Assembly: GCA_035502855.1 (NCBI GenBank)
Contig: DATJTX010000039.1
Coordinates: 1 to 64,000, forward strand
Origin: Candidatus Baltobacteraceae bacterium
GTDB lineage: Bacteria; Vulcanimicrobiota; Vulcanimicrobiia; Vulcanimicrobiales; Vulcanimicrobiaceae
DNA: 64,000 bases
Reading direction: 5' to 3'
The notes beneath the pieces are model-generated. The model had not been told where the DNA came from. It ran no database searches and worked only from the letters and a program-made list of their open reading frames with translations. The position numbers and the translations under genes were made by a program. Below, piece after piece: positions 16,718 to 24,440 of this stretch. Positions within the stretch are counted from its first letter, which is position 1. Every line of letters begins with the position of its first letter.

Positions 16718-18093
16718 AGCGTCGCGCATTTCTTCTCTCGGGCGCGAGCACGATGGCTGCGCTCCCGCTGCTTGGCGACGTCGATCCGATGCCCGATCCC
16801 AAAACGATCGCTGCGCAAGTCCGCGACGAGTTCGCGCACGCATGGAACGGATACAAGCAGTTCGCCTGGGGTTACGACGAGGTCAAGCCGGTCAGCGGGA
16901 CCGGCTCGAACTTCTTCATTCCGGGTCACTCCTTCGGGCTTTCCATCATCGAGGCGCTCGACACGCTCTACGTGATGGAACTCGATACCGAGCTGGCAGC
17001 TTGCGTAACCTGGCTACGAACTCATCTCGACTTCGACGTCGATGGGAACGTGCAAACGTTCGAGGCCGTCATTCGCATGGTGGCCGGATTGCTCGCCGGC
17101 TATTACGCGACCGGCGAGCGCTTCATGCTCGAGGGAGCGCGCGACCTCGCCGATCGACTCCTCGTCTGCTTCACGAAATCCCCGACCGGGGCGCCGTACC
17201 GCTTTGCGAACCTGCGCACCGGTGCGGTGAGCGATCCGCAAAGCAATCTGGCGGAGATCGGCTCGAATATTCTGGAATTCGGCGATCTCTCGCGCCTGAC
17301 CGGCGATCCGAAGTATCTGCGTGCATCGATGCGCGCGTGCGAGGCTGTCATCGCCAAGCGTTCCGAGCTCGACCTGCTCGGGACCCACTTCGACATCGAG
17401 CAGGGCGTCTTCACCGATCCCATCGACGTCGCGCCGGACGAACCGGCCGACTCATTCTACGAGTACCTCTGGGGCGGCTGGCAGATGCTGCGCATCGAAC
17501 AGTCGCGCGCGTGGTACCGTTTGCTCACCGACGCGCTACTCAGGTACAAAGTCGTGCACGTCGACGGAAACCTTTGGTTCCGGCAGGTGAACTATCAGAC
17601 CGGTGCGCCGGCGGGCACCACGCAGATCACCGAGCTCGCCTCGTTTTACGCCGAGCTGGTCGCCAAGGGCGGCGATCGCGCGATCGGCGAAGCGTTCTAC
17701 GACTCTTGGACCGGCGTACTGGACCGCTACACGCTGATCCCTGAGGTCATCGACTACACGAGCCTCGCCGTCATCGACCCGGCCTACCGGCTGCGGCCCG
17801 AATATGCCAATGCGGCCTTTGATCTCTGGTTCTTGACCGGCGATGCGAACTATCGCCGGACCGCGTATCAATACTTCACCGCGCTACGCGCCAACTGCCG
17901 CGTCGCGAACGGTTACACCGATCTGCGCGACATCCAAACGTGGCCGATGATTGCCGGCGATCACTTTCCGGCCTACGCCTTTTCCGAGAACTTCAAGTAT
18001 CTCTATTTGATGTTCGCCGACTCGCCGCGCTTCGATGCGTCGACCTACTATCTCAACACCGAGGGAAAGATCCTGCGCGGCCTGCGCCGTTAG
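16714..18093 (+). CDS. glycoside hydrolase family 47 alpha-mannosidase, Tat-like signal
   Basis: 459 residues. The N-terminus MKRRAFLLSGASTMAAL resembles a twin-arginine or basic signal, so it is probably exported folded. The GH47 (alpha/alpha)7 barrel signatures are in order: FFIPGHSFGLSIIEALDTLYVM, FEAVIRMVAGLLAGYYATG, NLAEIGSNILEFGDLSRLTGDPKYL, DSFYEYLWGGWQML and ENFKYLYLMFAD near the C-terminus. GH47 enzymes are inverting, Ca-dependent alpha-1,2-mannosidases, common in eukaryotes for ER/Golgi glycan trimming and much rarer in bacteria. It starts at GTG 16714 overlapping panE, and converges on a lipoprotein gene with four bases of overlap. Confidence 0.9.
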   Translation: MKRRAFLLSGASTMAALPLLGDVDPMPDPKTIAAQVRDEFAHAWNGYKQFAWGYDEVKPVSGTGSNFFIPGHSFGLSIIEALDTLYVMELDTELAACVTWLRTHLDFDVDGNVQTFEAVIRMVAGLLAGYYATGERFMLEGARDLADRLLVCFTKSPTGAPYRFANLRTGAVSDPQSNLAEIGSNILEFGDLSRLTGDPKYLRASMRACEAVIAKRSELDLLGTHFDIEQGVFTDPIDVAPDEPADSFYEYLWGGWQMLRIEQSRAWYRLLTDALLRYKVVHVDGNLWFRQVNYQTGAPAGTTQITELASFYAELVAKGGDRAIGEAFYDSWTGVLDRYTLIPEVIDYTSLAVIDPAYRLRPEYANAAFDLWFLTGDANYRRTAYQYFTALRANCRVANGYTDLRDIQTWPMIAGDHFPAYAFSENFKYLYLMFADSPRFDASTYYLNTEGKILRGLRR

Positions 18094-18512
18094 TGCAGCG
18101 CGATCGGCAGCAATCGAACGTCTTCGACGCCGGCGGTGTTGCGGGCGATGATGGTCAACGTGTAGGCACGCTTGTACTGAGGCACGATGTCGAGCACGTG
18201 CTGCAGAAAGACGAACTGCCCGAACCCGATGCGGGTCGCGTTGAACGAGAATGATTCAGTACGGATCTCGAGGCTCGCGACGTTGGTCGTGGTCGCGATG
18301 CGTCCGCGCCAATCCGTTCCCGGAGCGATCGTGGTTTCGTTCGTCCAAAACGCAAGGATGCGCGGCGGTGCGCTCGGCGCGGCGACCGCGGCCGAAGGCC
18401 ACGGCGAAGGCATCACGACGGCCGCGCTCGGATCGAGGCGCGTGCCGACGACCTCGTCTTCGCACCCCGCTAGCAAAAAGATGACTGCGAGCACCACGCA
18501 CAATCGCCGCAT
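18090..18512 (-). CDS. small lipoprotein
   Basis: 140 residues. MRRLCVVLAVIFLLAGCEDE is a signal-II sequence with the lipobox LAGC; Cys17 would be lipidated. A Pro/Ala/Ser linker follows, then a compact beta-rich domain (RILAFWTNETTIAPGTDWRGRIATTTNVASLEIRTESFSF through YTLTIIARNTAGVEDVRLLPI) that looks like an immunoglobulin-type fold. The ATG at 18512 is divergent from the following membrane gene, with a 42-bp gap. Its tail overlaps the mannosidase stop. No specific role is suggested. Confidence 0.78.
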   Translation of the reverse strand: MRRLCVVLAVIFLLAGCEDEVVGTRLDPSAAVVMPSPWPSAAVAAPSAPPRILAFWTNETTIAPGTDWRGRIATTTNVASLEIRTESFSFNATRIGFGQFVFLQHVLDIVPQYKRAYTLTIIARNTAGVEDVRLLPIALH

Positions 18513-18554
18513 GTGAAGGGGTCGCTTCGTGCGCAGTGCGGAATCCACCCGCTC

Positions 18555-19598
18555 ATGAAGCAACGCCCCGCGCCGAGCACGCTCTTCGATTGGTCGATGA
18601 CCGTCGCGAGCCTTTGGGCATCGGGCGGCATCATGATCGACGCGTATCATCATTTTCATTCGACCGTCGAAACGTTTTTCGAACCCGCGCACGGCTTGCT
18701 CTACGCCGGCTTGCTCGCGGCCTTCGTGTTCGTCGGAATTGCGGCGGCGCACTTCCATCGTCAAGGCTACGCCTGGCGATACGCGCTTCCGAAGGGATAC
18801 GAGGCCACGTATGCCGGACTGATCACGTTCCTGGTCGGCGGCATCCTCGACATGATCAAGCATACGCTCTGGGGATTCGAGCAGGGCTTCAACGCGTTGA
18901 CCAGCCCGACGCACTTGCTTATCGGTGCGGGAGTGTTTCTGATCATCGCGGGCCCGGTACGTTCGATCCTCGTGCGCGAGCGCCAACCGGCGACGCTGGC
19001 CGGTCAGCTGCCGATGCTGCTCGCGCTCGCATCGATGATGGAACTGCTGCACTGGGGTACGCAATTCGTGTTCCTGAGCGAGGCCGAGCATATGAACGCG
19101 CCCCTAGACCCGTCGCGCTTCCCGCACGATACGCTCACCCTGCTCGCGCTGCTCTATTACAAGCAGGGCATCGGTCTGCTCGCCGTGATTCTGCAGAGTC
19201 TGTTGGTGGTGGGCTTCGCGCTCTACGCCGCCCGGCGCATTCGCCTTGCGCCGGGAGCGCTGGCCGTCCTCTTCCTCGTCGGCAACCTGTTCGTTGCGGC
19301 CGCCTTCTCGAACTATGCCGGCCAATTTATCGCGGTCGTCTTGGCGAGCCTGTGCGCCGGCGTCCTCGGCGATGCGCTCCGCGTCGCGCCCGATTCCGGT
19401 CCGGTGCGCTGGAACGTCTTTGCCTTCGGCATGCCGGCCCTCTACTGGACCGTCATGCTGGTGGTTTTGGCGCTCACCATGGACGGCATCTGGTGGAGTC
19501 CCGACGTGATCTCGGGCTCGGTTCTCTTCGCCGGACTTTCCGGAACGTTCGCTTGTGCGTTAGTCGGCGCGGGCGAGCGTCTCGAGAAAAATGCGTAG
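18555..19598 (+). CDS. histidine-rich polytopic membrane protein, unknown function
   Basis: 347 residues with eight or so membrane helices. Polar residues sit in the helices in an ordered way: MIDAYHHFHSTVETFFEPAHGLLYAG near the N-terminus, GGILDMIKHTLWGFEQGFNALTSPTHLL in the middle and MMELLHWGTQFVFLSEAEHM later. Such buried His/Asp/Glu sets suggest metal binding, as in membrane copper or heme handling proteins or membrane hydroxylases. That is an inference from pattern only. ATG 18555 is preferred over GTG 18513. The 3' end overlaps the convergent PAS-sensor gene by 39 bases. Confidence 0.7.
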   Translation: MKQRPAPSTLFDWSMTVASLWASGGIMIDAYHHFHSTVETFFEPAHGLLYAGLLAAFVFVGIAAAHFHRQGYAWRYALPKGYEATYAGLITFLVGGILDMIKHTLWGFEQGFNALTSPTHLLIGAGVFLIIAGPVRSILVRERQPATLAGQLPMLLALASMMELLHWGTQFVFLSEAEHMNAPLDPSRFPHDTLTLLALLYYKQGIGLLAVILQSLLVVGFALYAARRIRLAPGALAVLFLVGNLFVAAAFSNYAGQFIAVVLASLCAGVLGDALRVAPDSGPVRWNVFAFGMPALYWTVMLVVLALTMDGIWWSPDVISGSVLFAGLSGTFACALVGAGERLEKNA

Positions 19599-21332
19599 CG
19601 CGGTCAGCCGGCGCGGCGGCATGACTCCCGGCCACGCGAAGTCTACCGCAACCGCGTGATCGAACAGCACGCCGCGCGGCATCACCACGTAACCGTTACG
19701 CTCTTTGACCCGTAACGCGACGTCGGTGCCGCGATCGGTCCGGCTGAACGTTCCGTTGGCGTCCCATTCCTCCCGAAGGACTTCGAGAAACGCGTCGCGC
19801 CGTTCGTGCAGCTCGGCATAGCGCAAGATCTCGTGGCCGAGCGCGATGGCCAGCCCGACGCCGGCGAATCCCTCGTTTAGGGGCATGCGCAGCCCGTGCT
19901 CGATCGCGATGATCGAGCCCAGCGGCTCGCTGCGCTCGTTCATCGGCCGCAGCTCCAGCGTTGCCCATCGCCGGCCGTTACCGCAGCCGCCGCGAACCAG
20001 CCGGTGCACGCTCTTGCCGTTCTCGAGTACCGGCCACGCGCTTGCGACTCGCACGCGCTGCGAAGGGTCGCGCAGCAGGCCTTCGAGCAACGAGCATTCG
20101 AGCGTCGTTGCGCGTTCGTTCATGTGCTGCAATTCCAATTCGAGCGGACTGATCACGCCGTAAATGGCGATCGGCTCCTCGGCCAAGTCCAGAGCCGTCA
20201 TCAGCTGCGCCGTCTGGGTATAAGCCTGCTTACGCACGCTGATGTCTTTTCCGATGAAGAACCACGCGCCGAAACGAACGCCTTCTCCGTGGACCGGGTG
20301 TCCGGTCAACTCGATCCACAGGTCGTTGCCGTCGTTCAGGCGGCGCAGCAGCAGCTCGTGCGAAATCGAGCGATGCTGCTCCAACCGTGAAACGACGTTT
20401 GCGACGACCTGGGCATCGTTGCGCGGGCTGAGAAACGACAAGAGCCCCTTACCCACGACGCGATCGACGTCGAGTCCGACCAACGCGGCGAACGCGGCGT
20501 TGGCGTACGTGACGACCGGTCCGCCTTTGACCGGCGGCGTGGCATCGGCGACCACGATGAAATCCGAGGTCTCCGAGAGGATCGAATGAAACAGCGTGAG
20601 CTGATCATCCATCCGTTTTCGATCGTCAACGTTTCGATAGACCGCGACCCATTTTTCCACCCGGCCCGATTTGCCGTAAAACGGTGTGATCGTCATGTGA
20701 ACCCATACCGGCGTTCCGTCGCCGCGCCGGGCGCGAACATCGTGCTCGAAGCGGGAGCCGCGCGAAACCTGGTCGATGCACAGCTGGAGCAACTCCGGGT
20801 TCTCGGTAAAGACGCACTGCGCTATTCCCTCGCTCAAAATGCGCTCGCGCGGTAACTGCATCAGTTCGCAAATCGCATCGTTCGCATAGACCACGTAGCG
20901 CCGGAATGGATCGCCGTCGGGCAGTTCGAGGATGCACACGCCGTTCTGCGCCTGTTCGACCGCGCCGGCGAGCACGTCGGCCATACCGCCGCGCTCCTCG
21001 AGCTTGGTAACGTCGTCGAAGACCACGAGCACGTTCTGCATCTCGTCGGCGGGCCACGGGTGCAGCGAGATCCGCAGCCAACGCGCGCCGCGCGGAGCGT
21101 CCGTCCGGACGGTTACGCAGCTCGATTCGGACTCGGTGAAAGCCCACTCCAAGGCTGCCGATGCTTCTTCTTGATCGGCGTCGGAGAGGGTCGCGAAGAA
21201 CCCTTGCGGATCGAAGGCGTCGATCCCGATCGTGCGCGCCAGCTCGATGAAGCGGGCGTTGGCGTAGCGCACGTAGAGCTGGCCGGAGCTCCAGCGCCCC
21301 AGCAAAACGATTGCCTCCGTCGCATTGCGCAT
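19560..21332 (-). CDS. cytosolic multi-PAS sensor protein without an obvious output domain
   Basis: 590 residues from ATG 21332. Three PAS-type units are visible: about 1-120 (YVRYANARFIELARTIGIDAFD, ending VLVVFDDVTKLEE), about 125-250 (NGVCILELPDG, VVYANDAICELMQLPRE, AVYRNVDDRKRMD) and about 255-375 (YANAAFAALVGLDVDRVVGKGLLSFLSP, ending IGKDISVRKQ). The remaining about 200 residues resemble a degenerate histidine-kinase core (LAIALGHEILRYAELHERRDAFLEVL, then DVALRVKERNGYVVMP), but I see neither a proper H-box nor N/G ATP boxes, and no GGDEF or EAL. It may signal by protein contact. It lies just downstream of an HTH-GAF regulator on the same strand. Confidence 0.8.
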   Translation of the reverse strand: MRNATEAIVLLGRWSSGQLYVRYANARFIELARTIGIDAFDPQGFFATLSDADQEEASAALEWAFTESESSCVTVRTDAPRGARWLRISLHPWPADEMQNVLVVFDDVTKLEERGGMADVLAGAVEQAQNGVCILELPDGDPFRRYVVYANDAICELMQLPRERILSEGIAQCVFTENPELLQLCIDQVSRGSRFEHDVRARRGDGTPVWVHMTITPFYGKSGRVEKWVAVYRNVDDRKRMDDQLTLFHSILSETSDFIVVADATPPVKGGPVVTYANAAFAALVGLDVDRVVGKGLLSFLSPRNDAQVVANVVSRLEQHRSISHELLLRRLNDGNDLWIELTGHPVHGEGVRFGAWFFIGKDISVRKQAYTQTAQLMTALDLAEEPIAIYGVISPLELELQHMNERATTLECSLLEGLLRDPSQRVRVASAWPVLENGKSVHRLVRGGCGNGRRWATLELRPMNERSEPLGSIIAIEHGLRMPLNEGFAGVGLAIALGHEILRYAELHERRDAFLEVLREEWDANGTFSRTDRGTDVALRVKERNGYVVMPRGVLFDHAVAVDFAWPGVMPPRRLTALRIFLETLARAD

Positions 21333-21407
21333 ATCCGGCACACAGCAGAACACACGGCTGAGGGCTTGTCTGTGAAGCGGCAGTTCACAGCCCGGCAGGC
21401 TGGTGAG

Positions 21408-22283
21408 CTAGGCGCACGCGGACGCGAGATCGACGAGCGTGCTCAGCAGCCGAGCGACCTCAACCTCTCCTGCGGCAATGCTGCGCGGTTCGAGCCAGCC
21501 GCAGGCTAGGACGCCGGAAAACGCTCCGCGTTCGAAAAGCGGCACGATGAGGGCGCTGCGAACCTTCAATCCTCCGTTGAACGACCGCCAGCGATCGAGG
21601 GAGCACTCGAACTCGTACCGGGTCTGCCCATCGGGCTGCGTGAAGCTGCTGACGACCCGGGCTTCGGCCTCGGCTTCGTCCGGCAGAAGAACGCGCTCGA
21701 TGATGCCGGCGCCACCCGTTTGCAGCGAGGCCTGATGCGCCTCGAGCATCACTTCGTTGCTCAAGTCGCTCCAATGGCGAGGAGCGCGGGGGCCGGCGGC
21801 ATAGCCCGAGGTTCGGCCGTCGGCGTCGACGAGCGAATAGATGGCGCCGCAGTCCGGCCGCGCAATCCGCCGCAGCGCTTCAACCGCGCCTCCGGCCGAT
21901 TCGGCGAAGCTCGAGCTCGACCCGAGATCCCTTGCAAAGCGCTGCAACTCGATCAGGGAGCCGGTGACTTGCGCTTCGAGATCTTCGCGCGCGAACGCGC
22001 CGGCGCGCGCTATACCTCCCAGGCCGAAAACTTCGGCGACCCGATGAGCCAGACGCGACGAAAGCCTCGGAATCCCGCCGTTTTCCAAGACCGAGTACCA
22101 CTCGCGGCTCACGCCGAGCGCCTCGGCGGCTTCCTCCTGGGTTACGCGGTGACCGACGCGAGCCGGGAGCCGCGTGTACGAGCCGAAATCGAGCGCTTGC
22201 GGATGTATGGAAAGGCGGCGGGAACGCAGCAGCTCGCCTAATCTTCGCGAGCGGTTGGTTCTCATGTGGGACCGGGTCTGCAT
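21408..22283 (-). CDS. HTH (MmyB-like) transcriptional regulator with GAF domain
   Basis: 291 residues. Residues about 10-80 form an XRE/MmyB-type helix-turn-helix (LGELLRSRRLSIHP, TQEEAAEALGVSREWYSVLENG, RLAHRVAEVFGL). After a short linker a GAF-like sensor domain spans about 115-290 (DCGAIYSLVDADG, SALIVPLFERGAFSGVLACGW). The architecture is a one-component regulator responding to a small ligand or redox state. ATG 22283 has an AGAGG site just upstream; ATG 22265 is an alternative. The multi-PAS protein follows after 75 bases on the same strand, so the two may be a sensing pair. Confidence 0.82.
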   Translation of the reverse strand: MQTRSHMRTNRSRRLGELLRSRRLSIHPQALDFGSYTRLPARVGHRVTQEEAAEALGVSREWYSVLENGGIPRLSSRLAHRVAEVFGLGGIARAGAFAREDLEAQVTGSLIELQRFARDLGSSSSFAESAGGAVEALRRIARPDCGAIYSLVDADGRTSGYAAGPRAPRHWSDLSNEVMLEAHQASLQTGGAGIIERVLLPDEAEAEARVVSSFTQPDGQTRYEFECSLDRWRSFNGGLKVRSALIVPLFERGAFSGVLACGWLEPRSIAAGEVEVARLLSTLVDLASACA

Positions 22284-22638
22284 CCTCGCCTCTTACCCAG
22301 CCCTCGCCGTCTACCCCGTATGCGCCCGTATACCTCGGACGTGAACAAAGCCCGTCGCCGTGAGGCGCCGGGCTTTGTTGTAGCGTTCGAGCACTGTCGG
22401 CCTGTCATGGATCCATTGCCAGACCCCTACTGACCGCCGTGTCGTCGAATTCGTTCACCTTCACTCCGGCCGAGGTACGACATCAACCGTCGGGCGTGTG
22501 GTGACTCGCGTTTCTCTACGTTTCGCACTTCGTCGTTACTCGAAGTGTTTGAATGGTAGCAAGCGAACAAATGCCGTGCAAGAGCAAATCCGCGCCACTC
22601 ACAACCTATTCGCAAGAAAGTCGAGTTACCCACACCTT
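22284..22638. other. 355-bp intergenic region
   Basis: This gap separates the divergent HTH-GAF and proline dehydrogenase genes. It contains the terminator-like hairpin at 22344-22379 and a small stem, CACTTCG / CGAAGTG, at 22526-22547. It is somewhat AT-richer than its surroundings near 22500-22640, where the proline dehydrogenase promoter should lie. No convincing gene is seen; short open frames here do not look coding. Confidence 0.6.
22344..22379. terminator. 16-bp-stem hairpin, terminator-like
   Basis: AACAAAGCCCGTCGCC pairs with GGCGCCGGGCTTTGTT over 16 positions with one T-G wobble and a GTGA loop. The plus-strand arm ends in CTTTGTTG, and the minus strand reads similarly, so it could act in both directions. 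Oddly it sits between two divergent genes, where no transcript is expected to end, unless a short RNA is made here. Confidence 0.6.
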
Positions 22639-23589
22639 ATGCCCACGCTATCCATCGATTCGCTGCTCGAACGCCCTTTGCGCGCGGCAATTTTGGCGGC
22701 CGCGGAGAACGATCTGGTGCGCACAGCGGTCAGCCGCTACGGCATGCAGCTCGGTGCGCGGCGATTCGTCGCGGGGGAGAGCCCCGCGGATTTCCTGCGC
22801 GTCGCGCACGAAGTCAACGCCCGCGGGTTCGCGGTCGCCTGCGGGATCCTGGGCGAGGGCGTCCACGAACGCGCGCAAGCGCTCGCCGCCGCCGATCAAT
22901 ACTGTGCGCTCCTGCGCACCTTTGCCGAGCAGCGCATCGATGCCAACGTGGCCTTCAAATTGACGCACGTGGGTCTCGACGTCGATCCCGAACTTGCCTA
23001 TCAAAACGCTGCGCGCATCGCGCAGACCGCGCTCGAGTGCGGGAACACGATGCGCCTGGATATGGAGCAGTCGCGCTACGTCGATACCACCCTCGCAATC
23101 TATCGCCGCTTACGCGAGCGGTTCGACAACGTCGGCTTCGTCTTACAATCGTACCTGCGGCGCAGTCTGGACGATCTGCGGGCGGCCGAGCGGCTTGCAC
23201 CCAACGTCCGGTTGGTCAAGGGCGCCTATCTCGAGCCGCCCGAAGTCGCCTACGAAAAGAAGGCCGAGGTCGACGAGAACTATCTGCGCCTTGCCCTCGC
23301 CGCGCTCGGCGGATCCGGCTATACGGCCATCGCCACCCACGATCCGGCGATCATCGCCCGGGTCGAGCACTACGCGCGCGAACACGCGCTCCCCAACCGG
23401 GGACGATTCGAATTCCAAATGCTCTACGGTATCGCGGCGCCGTTGGCCGCTTCGCTGGTCGAGCGCGGCTATCGCGTTCGTCTGGCGGTGCCCTTCGGCG
23501 ATTGTTGGTTCCCATACCTGATGCGAAGACTTGCCGAACGGCCCGCGAACCTTGCCTTCTTCCTGAAAGGAGCGTTCGCACGGGGATGA
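22639..23589 (+). CDS. proline dehydrogenase, monofunctional
   Basis: 316 residues from ATG 22639, the usual length of stand-alone bacterial PRODH. Family blocks are present: FKLTHVGLDVDPELAYQN, MRLDMEQSRYVDTTLAIYRRL, VGFVLQSYLRRSLDDL, RLVKGAYLEPPEVAY, IATHDPAII, FEFQMLYGI and the flavin/substrate block YRVRLAVPFGDCWFPYLMRRLAERP. It oxidises L-proline to pyrroline-5-carboxylate with FAD and passes electrons to membrane quinone. No P5C dehydrogenase is adjacent. Instead the stop overlaps (ATGA) a DapA-family aldolase, which raises the possibility of a hydroxyproline or other imino-acid route. Confidence 0.93.
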   Translation: MPTLSIDSLLERPLRAAILAAAENDLVRTAVSRYGMQLGARRFVAGESPADFLRVAHEVNARGFAVACGILGEGVHERAQALAAADQYCALLRTFAEQRIDANVAFKLTHVGLDVDPELAYQNAARIAQTALECGNTMRLDMEQSRYVDTTLAIYRRLRERFDNVGFVLQSYLRRSLDDLRAAERLAPNVRLVKGAYLEPPEVAYEKKAEVDENYLRLALAALGGSGYTAIATHDPAIIARVEHYAREHALPNRGRFEFQMLYGIAAPLAASLVERGYRVRLAVPFGDCWFPYLMRRLAERPANLAFFLKGAFARG

Positions 23590-24440
23590 TTGCAACCGGG
23601 AGTCTGACGGGCGTTTGGTCGGCGGTGCTCACGCCCGTCGACGAATACTACGAACCGGACGCGGCGCGCGCGGTCGCATACTATCGCGATCTGCTGCACG
23701 ACGGCATCGACGGCATCAACCTGCTCGGCACGACCGGCGAAGCGATGTCGTTCAGCGTCGGCCAGCGCCTGGGTTTGATGGAAGCGGTTGCGGCCGGCCT
23801 ACCGCGTGAACGCACGATGTGCGGCACCGGCGCATCCTCGCTGGCGGATACGGTTCGCCTCACCCGTGCCGCGAGCGACCTCGGCTTCGCCGCCGCCCTG
23901 CTCATGCCGCCGTTTTTCTTCCGCGATGCGAGCGACGAGGGTCTCCTTCGCTTCTTCGACGCGATGCTCAGCCGGGTCGGTACGCTGCGCACGACGATTC
24001 TGCTCTACAATTTCCCGCGCATGACCGGGATCACGTTCCACGCCGGACTCGTCGACCGTCTGCTCGAGGCGTTTCCCGGCACGATCTCCGGCATGAAGGA
24101 CAGTTCGAACGACGAGGTGCTACAGCAAGAAATCTTGGAGCGCCATCCCGAGCTGCGCGTCTTTCCGTCGACCGAAGAAACGCTGATCGAAGCAAAAGGC
24201 TACGGGGCCGCCGGCTGCATTTCCGGCAGCGTCGCGCTGTGGCCACAACCGGCGCATGCCGCCTACGCGAACGGTGACGCGGCGGCGGCCGCGCTCGTGC
24301 GCGCTTCGCGCGCACAGCTTACCGGTGCGCCGTTGATCTCGCTCGTGCGCGCACGCGTCGCGCAAGCACGCCGAGACGATGCTTGGGCCCGCGCCATGCC
24401 GCCGAACGGGGCTTCCCTAGGACAGCCTGCGCGCACGTAA
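23586..24440 (+). CDS. dihydrodipicolinate synthase / aldolase family protein
   Basis: 284 residues, a TIM-barrel class I aldolase. It has GTTGE at 48-52 (pyruvate-carboxylate loop), the catalytic Tyr141 in LLYNFPRMTG and the Schiff-base Lys171 in SGMKDSSND. These residues make an active lyase likely, but the family includes dihydrodipicolinate synthase, N-acetylneuraminate lyase, 4-hydroxy-2-oxoglutarate aldolase and others. Translational coupling to proline dehydrogenase argues for catabolism rather than lysine synthesis; in mammals the same two families (PRODH2 and HOGA1) act in hydroxyproline breakdown. The 3' end overlaps the convergent OPT transporter by 24 bases. Confidence 0.85.
   Translation: MIATGSLTGVWSAVLTPVDEYYEPDAARAVAYYRDLLHDGIDGINLLGTTGEAMSFSVGQRLGLMEAVAAGLPRERTMCGTGASSLADTVRLTRAASDLGFAAALLMPPFFFRDASDEGLLRFFDAMLSRVGTLRTTILLYNFPRMTGITFHAGLVDRLLEAFPGTISGMKDSSNDEVLQQEILERHPELRVFPSTEETLIEAKGYGAAGCISGSVALWPQPAHAAYANGDAAAAALVRASRAQLTGAPLISLVRARVAQARRDDAWARAMPPNGASLGQPART

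Noticed and set aside
22427-22633. 68-residue minus-strand frame upstream of proline dehydrogenase
   Set aside because: It lies in the promoter gap, has no ribosome site and unusual composition for this genome.
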